Part shown: positions 25,916 through 34,372 of the stretch, one piece after another
Position numbering within the stretch: the stretch's first letter is position 1
Layout: the number at the start of each line of letters is the position of its first letter
DNA from: a delta proteobacterium NaphS2
Lineage (GTDB): Bacteria > Desulfobacterota > DSM-4660 > Desulfatiglandales > Desulfatiglandaceae
Length of the DNA stretch: 47,653 nucleotides
NCBI GenBank assembly: GCA_000179315.1
Contig: ADZZ01000633.1
Location: forward strand, 1-47,653
Direction of reading: 5' to 3'
Made by a program: the position numbers and the translations under genes
The notes under the pieces: generated by a model
Database searches by the model: none
What the model saw: the letters and a program-made list of their open reading frames with translations, nothing else
What the model was told of the DNA's origin: nothing

Positions 25916-26857
25916 TTATTTCTGTGAAGATGATAAATGATCAACCAAAGAACGGATGGTCATCAAATATCCCACCACTGCTTGATCCTCTATTTTCGAT
26001 TTATTTTCATAATCATGCATTACGGAGTTTCCAGCCTCTCTTAATGTGTCCAAATTTAAAGTTCGTATTTTTTTAAATTTTTTTTCAGCAAAAATTATCA
26101 CTTTCTTCAAATTTTCTTCTTTTATCTTATAGTATTCAACAAGAATGTACTCAAGCAGTGATCGACACATGGCTGTAGCAGCTACGTTTAACCCAAAAAT
26201 ATGGCACCTGGCTGCTTCATTGTAGAGTTCAATTAGTTTATCAGTTTTTTTATTTATTCTGTCTGATATATATAGATTAGGGATTTTGTTCCATCTGTTA
26301 TTTATTCCCTTAAGATCTACACCAATCACATTTTCATAGTATTGCATGGCACCAAGATGCTTGTCACCGAGTCCAAACATTCCATCTCCAGCAATATCTT
26401 CAGCCATAGAAAGAAGATGCTCTAATAAAAAAGAGGCATCGTCAATGGTAGGATTAAAAGAATGCCCTGGTTTTGTATATTGGGAAACACTCTCGATAAC
26501 GGTATTTAAGCATTCTTCTTTTGACTGTCCTGCAGATTTGGCTTGACAAATTAATTGATCTAACGCGTTTTTAATATATTTATCGTGTAAAGGAGAGGCG
26601 ATCGCGTTAACTTTATCCATATACTTGCTTTTGTATTCCTCCAAATTCTGGGAAAAACCCGATGGGACAGTTGCTGATCTATTTGATTGATTAGATAAAT
26701 GTCGATCAATTTCCTTGAATGTTTGATCTAATTTGTAGCAGAGGTCCGCAATCTCTTGTTTTTCTTTTGGCAACCACTTAAGTTTTTTGGGGGCATGTCC
26801 TATGGCAGATTTTAATTGTTTAAATAGCATTAAAAATATTTGATATTTTTGTTCCAT
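25916..26857 (-). CDS. DUF4145-like (HEPN-type) protein
   Basis: A 313-aa soluble helical protein. The C-terminal third (ELYNEAARCHIFGLNVAATAMCRSLLEY, outlined as AARCHIFGLNVAATAMCRSL, then LREAGNSVMHDYEN) has the alternating helices and GN..MHD motif of DUF4145/HEPN-type domains, found in restriction and defence proteins. The N-terminal part is a Lys-rich helical region of unknown role. AAGGA lies before the ATG. Function as a defence protein is inference. Confidence 0.7.
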   Translation of the reverse strand: MEQKYQIFLMLFKQLKSAIGHAPKKLKWLPKEKQEIADLCYKLDQTFKEIDRHLSNQSNRSATVPSGFSQNLEEYKSKYMDKVNAIASPLHDKYIKNALDQLICQAKSAGQSKEECLNTVIESVSQYTKPGHSFNPTIDDASFLLEHLLSMAEDIAGDGMFGLGDKHLGAMQYYENVIGVDLKGINNRWNKIPNLYISDRINKKTDKLIELYNEAARCHIFGLNVAATAMCRSLLEYILVEYYKIKEENLKKVIIFAEKKFKKIRTLNLDTLREAGNSVMHDYENKSKIEDQAVVGYLMTIRSLVDHLSSSQK

Positions 26858-26911
26858 AATATTCCTTATGAAAATTAAAATTAGTCGAGGCTTAAATTAC
26901 TCGGCTATAAA

Positions 26912-26971
26912 GCACAACGTTAAGCATGAGCGGCGGCGCTTTTTGCCGTCCGCTCTATGCGCTGGTTAGCC
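26912..26971 (-). other. attC site
   Basis: GCACAAC to GTTAGCC, arms GCATGAGCGGCGGC and GCCGTCCGCTCTATGC. It encodes the last dozen codons of the PAPS-reductase-like gene. Confidence 0.88.
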
Positions 26972-27558
26972 ACTTCATCAAGCCTCTGCCATTCCTCCCA
27001 CAGATCAGGGAAATTTGATCTGATCACCTCACGCTTTGCCTTCCCGCCCTTGGGACAACAGAAGCATGACACCCTATTCTGCACATCATAGAGCCCGTCC
27101 CAGTGATATCCAAGAGACCGGCAATACGCTAAACTATCAGCTTCTCCCATACCCAGGTCAATGAGCGGGAACTTGACCGGCCACTTGCGATCCAGCATCC
27201 ATTTGGTTTGGGTACGCTTAACTTCATCGGCTGAAAACCCAATGTACTCTATTTTGTCTCCCTTTATGCCGCGAATATATTTGAGGCACGTGCTGTGCTT
27301 ACGGGCAGCACACCACCCGCCGGAAGTTTTCGGCCACCCCCAAAGAGCAAGCATCTCCTCAAAATAGCGGTAGTAACGAACGCGGATGATGGGCATCCCG
27401 GTATTCTTTGAAACAAGATCGAGGTGCGCTTTCATCTGCGGGAAATCCAATTCCGTCTCAAAGTAAAGGACGTGGCTCACCGGAATACCTTGACTGAGCA
27501 AGCGGTGGAGCATGGCAGTTGAGTCTTTCCCGCCGCTGAATGATACTATGTGTTTCAA
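26920..27558 (-). CDS. PAPS reductase / PP-loop family protein
   Basis: A 212-aa protein with the PP-loop SFSGGKDSTAML near the N-terminus, which binds and hydrolyses ATP at the alpha-beta bond or binds PAPS. It has two cysteine clusters (GWCAARKHSTCLK and VSCFCCPKGG) that could hold an Fe-S cluster or zinc. I choose the TTG at 27558, since GGAGG stands four bases before it; the longer frame starts inside the next attC. Members include sulfonucleotide reductases and DndC-type proteins; which applies here is unknown. The C-terminal tail is encoded by the attC. Confidence 0.85.
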   Translation of the reverse strand: MKHIVSFSGGKDSTAMLHRLLSQGIPVSHVLYFETELDFPQMKAHLDLVSKNTGMPIIRVRYYRYFEEMLALWGWPKTSGGWCAARKHSTCLKYIRGIKGDKIEYIGFSADEVKRTQTKWMLDRKWPVKFPLIDLGMGEADSLAYCRSLGYHWDGLYDVQNRVSCFCCPKGGKAKREVIRSNFPDLWEEWQRLDEVANQRIERTAKSAAAHA

Positions 27559-27570
27559 GCTGCCTCCTGT

Positions 27571-27701
27571 GGCTAACGCCTGAGCTGAGGGGCCGGGCGC
27601 TAAAACCCAGAGACTCAGCCATAAGTTTAAATTTTCTTTAACCACGGGCTTCTGCAAAAAGTGAGCAGTACGCCCGGTCCCACTCCAGCGATTTGTTCTT
27701 T
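27571..27701 (-). other. attC site
   Basis: GGCTAAC to GTTCTTT (degenerate outer box), arms GCTGAGGGGCCGGGCG and CGCCCGGTCCCACTCCAGC, extra bases in the minus-strand left arm. Belongs to the MarR-GNAT/MaoC cassette. Confidence 0.85.
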
Positions 27702-27856
27702 TTATTCTCCTATAATCTTTAATCCCGATGTATCAAGGCTATCAGAATTATAATGAATATTCTTGATTTTACCAACCATCTCTCTGAACGGGAACGAAAA
27801 ATGTATAAATCGTAATTTGTGGCAACAAACCAACTGTACCGTTTTGTTCAGCCGAG

Positions 27857-28759
27857 TCAACCCAGATTAAGCTGCCAGCATTCTTCGGTAAGAGTTTTCC
27901 CCCAGGCTTGACTGACTTTGGTTTCAACCAATTGAAATTCGCTATTGGCGTATATATGGCGGGCAGAATCCAAAAAATCAATGGTCCACAATATAACGGA
28001 ACGGTATCCATTGTCTCCTGCAAAACGGACGGCCTGTTTGACCAGTTGTTTTCCAATTCCTCTTTGACGTGCTTCGGGCTCCACAATGAGCCATCTCAAT
28101 TGTGCTGTATGGGCATCGTGGCCGACAATGGCAACGGAACCTGCGAAACGCTCCCGGATTTCTGCAATCCAGAGGTGTTCAGTTGGCCTTTTATTTTCGA
28201 TAAAAGCTGCCATTCCATTGGCAACATAGGCGTCAAATTCTGCATTGAACCCGTACTCTCGGGCATAAATCACTCCATGGCGATGAATGACGTAGCCAAT
28301 ATCACCCGGTCTGTGTGATCTGATAGTCACCAACCCTCCTTTTTTGGGTGTCAGAATTTCTTCTATTCGACCCATGGCATTCACCATGTCTAATTTTTCT
28401 TCTGGGGTTAATGTCTCAATCAGAGATGAAATATGGAGGTTTGATGTCTCTTTTAATTTCGAATACGCTGCTCTGCCAGTCTGAGTCAGATTAAGCACTT
28501 GTTTTCTGGAATCCTTTGGGGACGGTGTTCGGGTGATAAGCCCCTCGGACTCAAACTTGGAAAGGGTTTTGCTAAGATAATCCGCAGAAAGCCCCAAATC
28601 ACGCGCCATATCTGCAGCATGGAGGGGGGAAGCATGGCTGAGTTCATATAGCAACCTAGCCTGAACAAGTGAATATTTACTTTTAAGAAAACGATTGGTG
28701 ATCAACCCGATTTTTCCAGTGTAAAATCGGTTAAATGCCCGAATTCGGTTTACGACCAT
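27857..28759 (-). CDS. MarR-family regulator fused to GNAT acetyltransferase
   Basis: A 300-aa fusion. Residues 1-140 form a MarR-type winged helix (ARLLYELSHASPLHAADMAR, LGLSADYLSKTLSKFESEGLI, a wing with SPKDSRKQV). Residues 150-300 form a GNAT domain with the acetyl-CoA loop RQRGIGKQLVKQAV and a preceding strand LRWLIVEPEAR. MarR-GNAT fusions are a known architecture; the acetyl acceptor is not. The ATG at 28759 has AGGAGG. A divergent partner gene starts 112 bases away. The 155 bases after its stop hold nothing recognisable before the attC. Confidence 0.9.
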   Translation of the reverse strand: MVVNRIRAFNRFYTGKIGLITNRFLKSKYSLVQARLLYELSHASPLHAADMARDLGLSADYLSKTLSKFESEGLITRTPSPKDSRKQVLNLTQTGRAAYSKLKETSNLHISSLIETLTPEEKLDMVNAMGRIEEILTPKKGGLVTIRSHRPGDIGYVIHRHGVIYAREYGFNAEFDAYVANGMAAFIENKRPTEHLWIAEIRERFAGSVAIVGHDAHTAQLRWLIVEPEARQRGIGKQLVKQAVRFAGDNGYRSVILWTIDFLDSARHIYANSEFQLVETKVSQAWGKTLTEECWQLNLG

Positions 28760-28796
28760 CCATACCTCCTTTTCAAAATTTATATTGATTTTTAAT

Positions 28797-28825
28797 ACTT
28801 AAACACCTTATATTGAATTTGTCAA
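28797..28825 (-). promoter_or_regulatory. putative promoter of the MarR-GNAT gene
   Basis: TTGACA (28825-28820) and TTAAGT (28802-28797) on the minus strand, 17 bases apart, 37 bases before the start codon, in a very AT-rich divergent region that could also hold the MarR operator. Confidence 0.5.
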
Positions 28826-28870
28826 ATATTAATTTGAATATGGCAACTATAATTTATTGAGAGGCCTGGC

Positions 28871-29362
28871 ATGCATGTAAATCTTCGGAAAAAAGCTGTA
28901 AACGGTCTGGAAACTGGCGATACCTTTGTGATCACAAGAACGTTCAGCCAGGAGGAAACTCATCTTTTTGGCGACCTGACCCGGGATTACAATCCGGTCC
29001 ACTACGATGAGCGCTGGACCCGGGCCAAGAGGATGGACGGATTAATCTGCCACGGACTTCTGGTGGGGGGAATGATTTGTGAGTTCGGTGGGCAGGTAGG
29101 CTGGCTAGCCTCGGGAATGGATTTTAAATTTATTCGTCCGGTATATTTTAACGACACCATCACATGCAAAATCATCCTTACCCGACTGGAAACCAACGGC
29201 CGGGCCGAAGCCAAAGGTAAATTTTTCAATACGGCCGGGGAGCAGGTTGCTTATGTCATTTTAAGGGGCATCTTGCCAACGGGGAATGACAAACAAATTT
29301 TGAATGAAATGATAACTGAAGGAGATCCCACAAACAAAATAGGAAGAGAATTCAAAGTATAA
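28871..29362 (+). CDS. MaoC-like (R)-specific enoyl-CoA hydratase
   Basis: A 163-aa single hot-dog domain protein. The hydratase motif is clear: FGDLTRDYNPVHYDE followed by CHGLLVGGM, giving the catalytic Asp and His, then LASGMDFKFIRPVYFNDTI. Such enzymes hydrate trans-2-enoyl-CoA in beta-oxidation or polyester synthesis, or act on related acyl-CoAs. It is one of the few array genes on the plus strand and is divergent from the MarR-GNAT gene, which is likely its regulator. Only a weak GAGG precedes the ATG. Nothing recognisable lies at 29363-29471. Confidence 0.9.
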   Translation: MHVNLRKKAVNGLETGDTFVITRTFSQEETHLFGDLTRDYNPVHYDERWTRAKRMDGLICHGLLVGGMICEFGGQVGWLASGMDFKFIRPVYFNDTITCKIILTRLETNGRAEAKGKFFNTAGEQVAYVILRGILPTGNDKQILNEMITEGDPTNKIGREFKV

Positions 29363-29471
29363 TCTATAACTTTTTCCGATCCCTTGCCAGAATATATGAT
29401 ACTTGGTCATATTCTGGATTCATGGACTGAAAATCAACAATATTAGAGTCTTTCCGGCTCCTCATTCAAAA

Positions 29472-29552
29472 AAAGAACATCAGAAATCACCGGCATGATT
29501 TAGCGCCGTTTTTCAGGCGCTAAATCAGGTCCGGTGAATTGATTTGTTCGCT
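29472..29552 (-). other. attC site
   Basis: AAAGAAC (degenerate) to GTTCGCT, arms TCACCGGCATGATTTAGCGCC and GGCGCTAAATCAGGTCCGGTGA. Belongs to the secreted-protein cassette. Confidence 0.82.
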
Positions 29553-29556
29553 GGAT

Positions 29557-30432
29557 TTATCCATCACGTCGCCAATCTGGAAGTCTGGGATACCAATCAT
29601 TACAAAAGAAACCATCGCTATAAACGGCGTTGACCCGATTTTCTGAATCAAATAAAACTGCGACGTACGAAAAAATCAGAAAGGAATCTACGGAATTGCC
29701 CAAGTATTGATTGTCCCCGTAAATCCGGGCGGTGTTCCCTTTTTCTGTGCTGAATGAATGTAATGGTTCTCCATAGAGTGCTTCCACTTCGTTGCTGGTC
29801 ATACCGATGGGAACTTTACATCCATCGTATTTCTGCCGTAGTTTCTCGTTGACGAGATAGCCCTTCTTGGCCTTCGCTCGAAAGGCAGGCGCAAATAGGG
29901 CTCCCAGCCACCTTGGGATGTTGCCTTCATCCTTGTACCTTTGCATCGTCTCCTGTGCGTCCTTGAACATTTTCCTGATCTGATCAGGTGTGACTGCTGG
30001 AGCTTCTATGGCCATCTTAACGTATTTGCCGTCCTCGATTTCCCATGGCTTGGCATGAGTGGCTGTTGTTCCGTTGTATACGTATTCTTCCCGTTCTTTC
30101 TTGATCCATCCGATCATCTTGACCAAGAGGCCGTCACGAAAAAGCAGTTGATAAAACGAATAGCTTTCCTCCTCACTGGTATGCAGAAAGCACTTGATGA
30201 GCGTCCAAGTGTTCCCATCCTCAATTGTGGTGAACTGGTGACGAACAGCCGGCCCGAGTTTCGACGTCACATCGCCAAGTGATGAACCATTGGTTATCGA
30301 CAGAAAGACATTTTCATCGACAAATTGCCTTTGTCGAAGGGTAGTTGTATCCGTTTTATCCCCTTCAGCATATGATATGCCACAGCAGATAAAAAAGCCG
30401 CACAATACGATTACCAACCATTTACGAGTCAT
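29557..30432 (-). CDS. secreted protein with two SmpA/BamE-like repeats
   Basis: A 291-aa protein with a signal peptide (KWLVIVLCGFFICCGISYA; the Cys near the end could be a lipobox). Two segments look like SmpA/BamE-type beta domains that follow a small start helix: ITNGSSLGDVTSKLGPAVRHQF and IGMTSNEVEALYGEPLHSFS. Each is followed by strands such as YQLLFRDGLLVKMIGW and VAVLFDSENRVNAVYSDGF. The role may be envelope-related. AAGGAT precedes the ATG. Confidence 0.75.
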   Translation of the reverse strand: MTRKWLVIVLCGFFICCGISYAEGDKTDTTTLRQRQFVDENVFLSITNGSSLGDVTSKLGPAVRHQFTTIEDGNTWTLIKCFLHTSEEESYSFYQLLFRDGLLVKMIGWIKKEREEYVYNGTTATHAKPWEIEDGKYVKMAIEAPAVTPDQIRKMFKDAQETMQRYKDEGNIPRWLGALFAPAFRAKAKKGYLVNEKLRQKYDGCKVPIGMTSNEVEALYGEPLHSFSTEKGNTARIYGDNQYLGNSVDSFLIFSYVAVLFDSENRVNAVYSDGFFCNDWYPRLPDWRRDG

Positions 30433-30449
30433 ATTTTTTTATCCTTATG

Positions 30450-30523
30450 AGCGAACGACCTGCTCACCTGCCGGTGTGCAGCGGCCGCGGAACACCGGTC
30501 AGCGTGCAGCAGGAAGGTTATCC
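30450..30523 (-). other. attC site
   Basis: AGCGAAC to GTTATCC, arms CCTGCTCACCTGCCGGTGT and ACACCGGTCAGCGTGCAGCAGG. The TIR gene stop overlaps it. Confidence 0.87.
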
Positions 30524-31567
30524 GTCTTTTTCAATTTCGGCTACACGAGTGACAATAAAATCGGCAACCTGTTTAGATGTAAACTTTCCACCATCAATAT
30601 AGCCATCGATAGATAAGACCCCTTCTACATCAGCATCATCAAAACGAACAAACATCACACGTTCATCATCCTTTGATTTGATAATATCACGTATGGCGCG
30701 CCATTCTAATCCACACCATTGCTTCTCAGCATATTTATCACATAGGAACACCACGACCAAGTCGCTTTGCTTGTGATAAATACCCTGTAAAAGCGTGTCC
30801 AGATTCGGCCGTGCAAGCTGAGCCTGATAATCGTGATCATAAAAAACTGCGTCTTCTCCAAGCTGTTCACGGAGTGCATCAACGACAAGCGATACATACC
30901 GGCGTTTTTCCCCAGAAAACGACATAGCGACCTTAAACTGCAAATCAACTAGCTTGCGAGTCGAACGATCAACCTTGCCAATTGCTTGCTGATCAGCAAG
31001 TCGTTCTAATGCTATAAGTGAAAGGGTAAATGGATCAGGTTCAATCTTACATGACTTTTCACGTCCGGGATTAGTCATTGACAAATGGTAAAGAAGAAAA
31101 TTCAACCAAATCGCCAAAGGATTATCGTTTGTAACAATAGTCGGTTTCGATGTTGGGTTCCTTTTTCTTTCTTCCTCTATAATTTCCGATACAATTCGCG
31201 ACTTGATGTTCCACGCTTCGTCACCACTAAAAAGGTTGCCTGCCCTAATAGCCATGCGTGCAAACAATTTGCAAGCTTCACCTTCAATGACTCCATACTG
31301 TGAGAGTTCCGAACCTCTTATCCCCCATTGCAGATCGCTGTCTTGCAGGTCGGTCATGAATTGGCCAGTATCTTTGTCACCTTCGATTGGGCCGTAATAT
31401 TGCCACAACATGATCGTATGGTTTTGTGGGTCAAATTTTCGGTCGATATTTGGGCCATCTTGAGTAATGAAAAATGTATGAAATTGAATGTCATGGAATT
31501 TTCCAGCCTCAATTTCAAACGCTTCTATTAACCTTTGGATTTCAGATAATTTATTTTGTAGCCCCAT
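30518..31567 (-). CDS. TIR domain protein, probable NAD-cleaving defence effector
   Basis: A 349-aa protein. From residue about 211 it has a clear TIR domain: FKVAMSFSGEKRRYVSLVVDAL, VFYDHDYQAQ, SDLVVVFLCDKYAEKQWCGLEWRAI and a final FTSKQVADFIVTRV. Glu288 in CGLEW occupies the place of the catalytic Glu of NADase TIRs. The N-terminal 200 residues are a separate helical domain, probably sensing or oligomerising. Bacterial TIR proteins of this form deplete NAD on phage infection; that role here is inference. Single-gene cassette, ATG with AAAGGTG upstream. Confidence 0.88.
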   Translation of the reverse strand: MGLQNKLSEIQRLIEAFEIEAGKFHDIQFHTFFITQDGPNIDRKFDPQNHTIMLWQYYGPIEGDKDTGQFMTDLQDSDLQWGIRGSELSQYGVIEGEACKLFARMAIRAGNLFSGDEAWNIKSRIVSEIIEEERKRNPTSKPTIVTNDNPLAIWLNFLLYHLSMTNPGREKSCKIEPDPFTLSLIALERLADQQAIGKVDRSTRKLVDLQFKVAMSFSGEKRRYVSLVVDALREQLGEDAVFYDHDYQAQLARPNLDTLLQGIYHKQSDLVVVFLCDKYAEKQWCGLEWRAIRDIIKSKDDERVMFVRFDDADVEGVLSIDGYIDGGKFTSKQVADFIVTRVAEIEKDG

Positions 31568-31584
31568 CTATTAACACCTTTGAC

Positions 31585-31658
31585 AGATAACGCTCCGCTT
31601 GAGGGGCTTTTACGGAGCGGCAGCGTAGTAAAAGTCCAACTCAAAGCGGTTGTTCGCG
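31585..31658 (-). other. attC site
   Basis: AGATAAC to GTTCGCG, arms CCGCTTGAGGGGCTTTTAC and GTAAAAGTCCAACTCAAAGCGG. It lies two bases from the stop of the response regulator. Confidence 0.86.
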
Positions 31659-31660
31659 AG

Positions 31661-32506
31661 CTACAGTTGTAAATATTTTCTAATGGGCGAAGCACCTTTT
31701 TTTGTATCTCTTTGTATCTGTTCAATCACATCTTTAATTCTATCAGCAAATGCCTTACGGTTCTTGCTTAGCTTCCATTCATATGTCTGTACTGCAAAAT
31801 GTCGAAGGTCGAATGGTATATCGTCAGTTCGCTGAGCGATTAGTATTGTAGAATCTCTCAAGGTATGACGGACACCAAGCTCATAGAAAACATTTGGGTT
31901 TCTATCAGTCAAATCGGCTAAAACGAGGTCAGCCCGATTTAATTGATCCAAAATATCTTCAATAATAGATCCCTGAATGGGGTTCGAACGGATGCATCTA
32001 AAGCCGAACCCTGAGTTTTCTATTGCTGGTTGTATTAGCTTTTCAAATACCTCTGTCCACTCGTCTTGTGTGCAGCTTTTAGTTGTAGAGAAAGGCATTA
32101 TTACGAAACAGAGTTTTTCCTTTGGTGCTTTTTCCATACGAGCCAATGCTTTTATAATGGCTAGTATATAGTTTTCCTCACCTCGTTTTGATACAAATTC
32201 ATCGATTTCTATCGACTTATCCGCATCGAGCTGAAGATCCTGCATCAAATAGCCTGAAAGGACAATAGCCTTTACATTGGGTTGATGTCTTTTGAGATGA
32301 GTAATGATATCAAGACCTCCATACTCAGATTTATAATCTAATTTCAAATCTATTATTGCGAAGTCGATTCGCTCAGACATTATTAGCTTCTTGGCTTCTT
32401 CAATTGTTGAGGCTGTGTGAACGGCATACCCCTTTTTATCAAGCCGCATTCCAAGATCTCGTCTAATCTGTAGATTGTCATCAAGTAACAAAATTACAGG
32501 CTCCAT
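31661..32506 (-). CDS. response regulator fused to a nucleoside-deoxyribosyltransferase/TIR-like effector
   Basis: A 281-aa protein from the ATG at 32506 (AAGGGGACAG upstream). Residues 1-120 form a receiver domain: VILLLDDN, the phospho-acceptor FAIIDLKLD (Asp53), VLSGYL and the switch Lys in EFVSKRG. Residues about 128-250 form an effector: LCFVIMPFSTTK, a helix, RADLVLADLTDRNPNVFYELGVRH, STILIAQRTDDIPFDLRH. That pattern matches the nucleoside 2-deoxyribosyltransferase/TIR-like group of nucleotide-cleaving domains. It is the second gene of an operon with a histidine kinase, starting 11 bases after its stop. No DNA-binding output is present. Confidence 0.83.
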   Translation of the reverse strand: MEPVILLLDDNLQIRRDLGMRLDKKGYAVHTASTIEEAKKLIMSERIDFAIIDLKLDYKSEYGGLDIITHLKRHQPNVKAIVLSGYLMQDLQLDADKSIEIDEFVSKRGEENYILAIIKALARMEKAPKEKLCFVIMPFSTTKSCTQDEWTEVFEKLIQPAIENSGFGFRCIRSNPIQGSIIEDILDQLNRADLVLADLTDRNPNVFYELGVRHTLRDSTILIAQRTDDIPFDLRHFAVQTYEWKLSKNRKAFADRIKDVIEQIQRDTKKGASPIRKYLQL

Positions 32507-32517
32507 ATCTGTCCCCT

Positions 32518-33780
32518 TTAGGTGATTGGTAACTCGAAACTGATGCAAGCACCGCCAAGCGCACAGTCTGAATCTGATGTGATTCTTCCTCCGTGTGCTT
32601 CGACTAGTTCTTTGACTGTAGCAAGTCCTAGTCCTGTTGAGCTTGGGCTTGCAGCCTGGAAAGGTTCAAAAACAGGGAAATCATCTGGTATTCCAGGTCC
32701 ATCATCCTCGACTGTCACAAGAATTGAGTTTTCCACTGTTAATTTAGTTCTCACTACAATTTTTGATCCAGCCCCAGAATCATTTATGGCTTTAAGTGAA
32801 TTGCGAAACAGCTCCTTAAAAGCCTCACCGAATCTCATCGCATCAATGCTAGTATATGTTAAGGTTGGGTCAAGATCCTTTTCAATTGTAACTCCTTGAG
32901 GAGGTTTTGCTAACCAAGCCTCATCCTCAACTATTTTGTTAAACAGAGCTGGTGCTCTGATTAGTTTCATTGGTTTGCCATAATTTTGGAATTCGTCCAT
33001 CATGCTTTTAATGCCGCGTGTAGTCGATCCTATCCTTTCACTTAGCTGCTTCAGCGTTGTTTTGTCTGGGACAAGACGCTGAGCCTCATCATAAAGGTCT
33101 AATTCTATCCCATCATAGTTAGTCAGTTGGTTCCCAATCCGATGGGAAGCCTTCGCTGCTATTGCTTTAAGTTGTTTGGCGACTCGTTCATGCAGCCTAG
33201 CATTTTCAATGGCCAAAGCAACTACGTTCGCAATCGTCTCAAGATAGCGTTCATCATCTTCGGAAAAGTAATCTGCAATTTTTTCATCCTTATTCTCAAC
33301 CTTCATTACTCCAAGCGTCTGCCCTTTTATCTTAAGTGGAAGAGCAATCAAGTTCCTGAATTGACTAACGCCAGTAGGCCATTGAGACTTATCATGTTTT
33401 CCCTCCCAAACCTTATTACCTTCAATAGTCAAAGACTCTAGTTCATGTCTAGTACGAATATTGAATCTTTTTCCACTTTGTGCAACATATCCTGTAAAAG
33501 CCTCACCTATTTTATACTTGGCTATCCCCACCAAGGTTTTTGCGAATCCAGATCCCGCCATCATTGTAATAATGCCGGGTTCATTTTCCTTCTCTTCCAG
33601 AAAGATAGAGCAGACCTCAGCATTTAGTGTGCGCATAGCCGTGTTAACAACTTGATCAAGCAACATAGACATTTCAAATTGTCCGACAAGCGCACTTGCT
33701 ATCTCTGACAATACTCGATTAACCTCTTCGGAAAGTCCTCTATTAACCTCTTTCTCATTATCAATTTTCATATTCGACAT
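32518..33780 (-). CDS. GAF-domain histidine kinase
   Basis: A 420-aa soluble kinase. A GAF domain spans residues about 20-195 (LDQVVNTAMRTLNAEVCSIFL, ALPLKIKGQTLGVMKVEN), binding an unknown small ligand. A dimerisation helix pair follows with a candidate phospho-His213 (KASHRIGNQL). The HATPase domain has an N box ELFRNSLKAIND, G1 DDGPGIPDD and G2 STGLGLATVKELVEAHGG. There are no membrane segments, so it senses a cytoplasmic signal. GAGGAGG lies just before the ATG. It heads a two-gene cassette with the effector-type response regulator. Confidence 0.93.
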   Translation of the reverse strand: MSNMKIDNEKEVNRGLSEEVNRVLSEIASALVGQFEMSMLLDQVVNTAMRTLNAEVCSIFLEEKENEPGIITMMAGSGFAKTLVGIAKYKIGEAFTGYVAQSGKRFNIRTRHELESLTIEGNKVWEGKHDKSQWPTGVSQFRNLIALPLKIKGQTLGVMKVENKDEKIADYFSEDDERYLETIANVVALAIENARLHERVAKQLKAIAAKASHRIGNQLTNYDGIELDLYDEAQRLVPDKTTLKQLSERIGSTTRGIKSMMDEFQNYGKPMKLIRAPALFNKIVEDEAWLAKPPQGVTIEKDLDPTLTYTSIDAMRFGEAFKELFRNSLKAINDSGAGSKIVVRTKLTVENSILVTVEDDGPGIPDDFPVFEPFQAASPSSTGLGLATVKELVEAHGGRITSDSDCALGGACISFELPIT

Positions 33781-33838
33781 ATTACCTCCTCAATAAACTT
33801 AATGCTCCAGTCATTGTAATTCTGCGAGATTCCATTTT

Positions 33839-33967
33839 TGCGAACTGAAAGCTGAGGGCCGGGCGTCTTTGTTACAGTAACCCTGGAAAGCCCTCAAAAA
33901 GTATTAAGAGCATTACACTCAAGCTGGAGCACGCGGGAGCCCGGTCCGCTCCAGCGTCGTGTTCGCA
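33839..33967 (-). other. attC site
   Basis: TGCGAAC to GTTCGCA, arms GCTGAGGGCCGGGC and GCCCGGTCCGCTCCAGC, with extra C and A in the minus-strand left arm. Belongs to the zinc-ribbon-like cassette. Confidence 0.9.
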
Positions 33968-33969
33968 AA

Positions 33970-34293
33970 CTATTTCTTCTTGCGACGACTCCTACGGTTC
34001 TTTTTCCGTTTCTTCTTTCTTGGTTTATCCTCGGCGATAAGTTCCAGTTTGCTGCCGTACCTTTTTATAACCTCATTTCTGAGATCTTCCAGCTTGTTTT
34101 CAGGACATCCAAAGGCCGATGCTGAATAGGCCCAATCTCGCTTCCTGATCATATCGCGATCAAGCTTTTCTGCACAATCTTCACAGAGCCCAATATCATC
34201 AACCAGACCCCACATGTCACACCCTTGGCATTCTGCTTCATACCGAGGAAAGATGTCATCATCATCTTCAAAGTCATCAAAAAAGTCTTTCAT
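33970..34293 (-). CDS. small zinc-ribbon-like protein with Lys/Arg-rich tail
   Basis: A 107-aa protein. An acidic N-terminus (DDFEDDDDIF) is followed by ECQGCDMWGLVDDIGLCEDC (two CxxC knuckles, likely one zinc). The middle part is helical, and the end is a very basic tail of about 20 residues (PRKKKRKKNRRSRRKKK). The charge pattern suggests nucleic-acid contact, but I recognise no family function. No clear ribosome-binding site precedes the ATG. Confidence 0.75.
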   Translation of the reverse strand: MKDFFDDFEDDDDIFPRYEAECQGCDMWGLVDDIGLCEDCAEKLDRDMIRKRDWAYSASAFGCPENKLEDLRNEVIKRYGSKLELIAEDKPRKKKRKKNRRSRRKKK

Positions 34294-34305
34294 ACTATTT
34301 TTTAT

Positions 34306-34372
34306 TGCGAACGTCTGTTTAACCCGCGTTTTTCAGAGCGCAGCGGCGAAAAACGTCGGGTTGAAACTTTTG
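34306..34372 (-). other. attC site split by element copy 5
   Basis: TGCGAAC, then arms GTTTAACCCGCGTTTTTC and GAAAAACGTCGGGTTGAAAC: an extra C and A in the minus-strand left arm. The outer box G|TTGGGG is divided, with TTGGGG at 36823-36828. Belongs to the old-yellow-enzyme cassette. Confidence 0.9.

Noticed and set aside
27769-28086. Minus-strand 105-aa frame downstream of the MarR-GNAT gene
   Set aside because: It overlaps the GNAT domain in another frame and has no family pattern.
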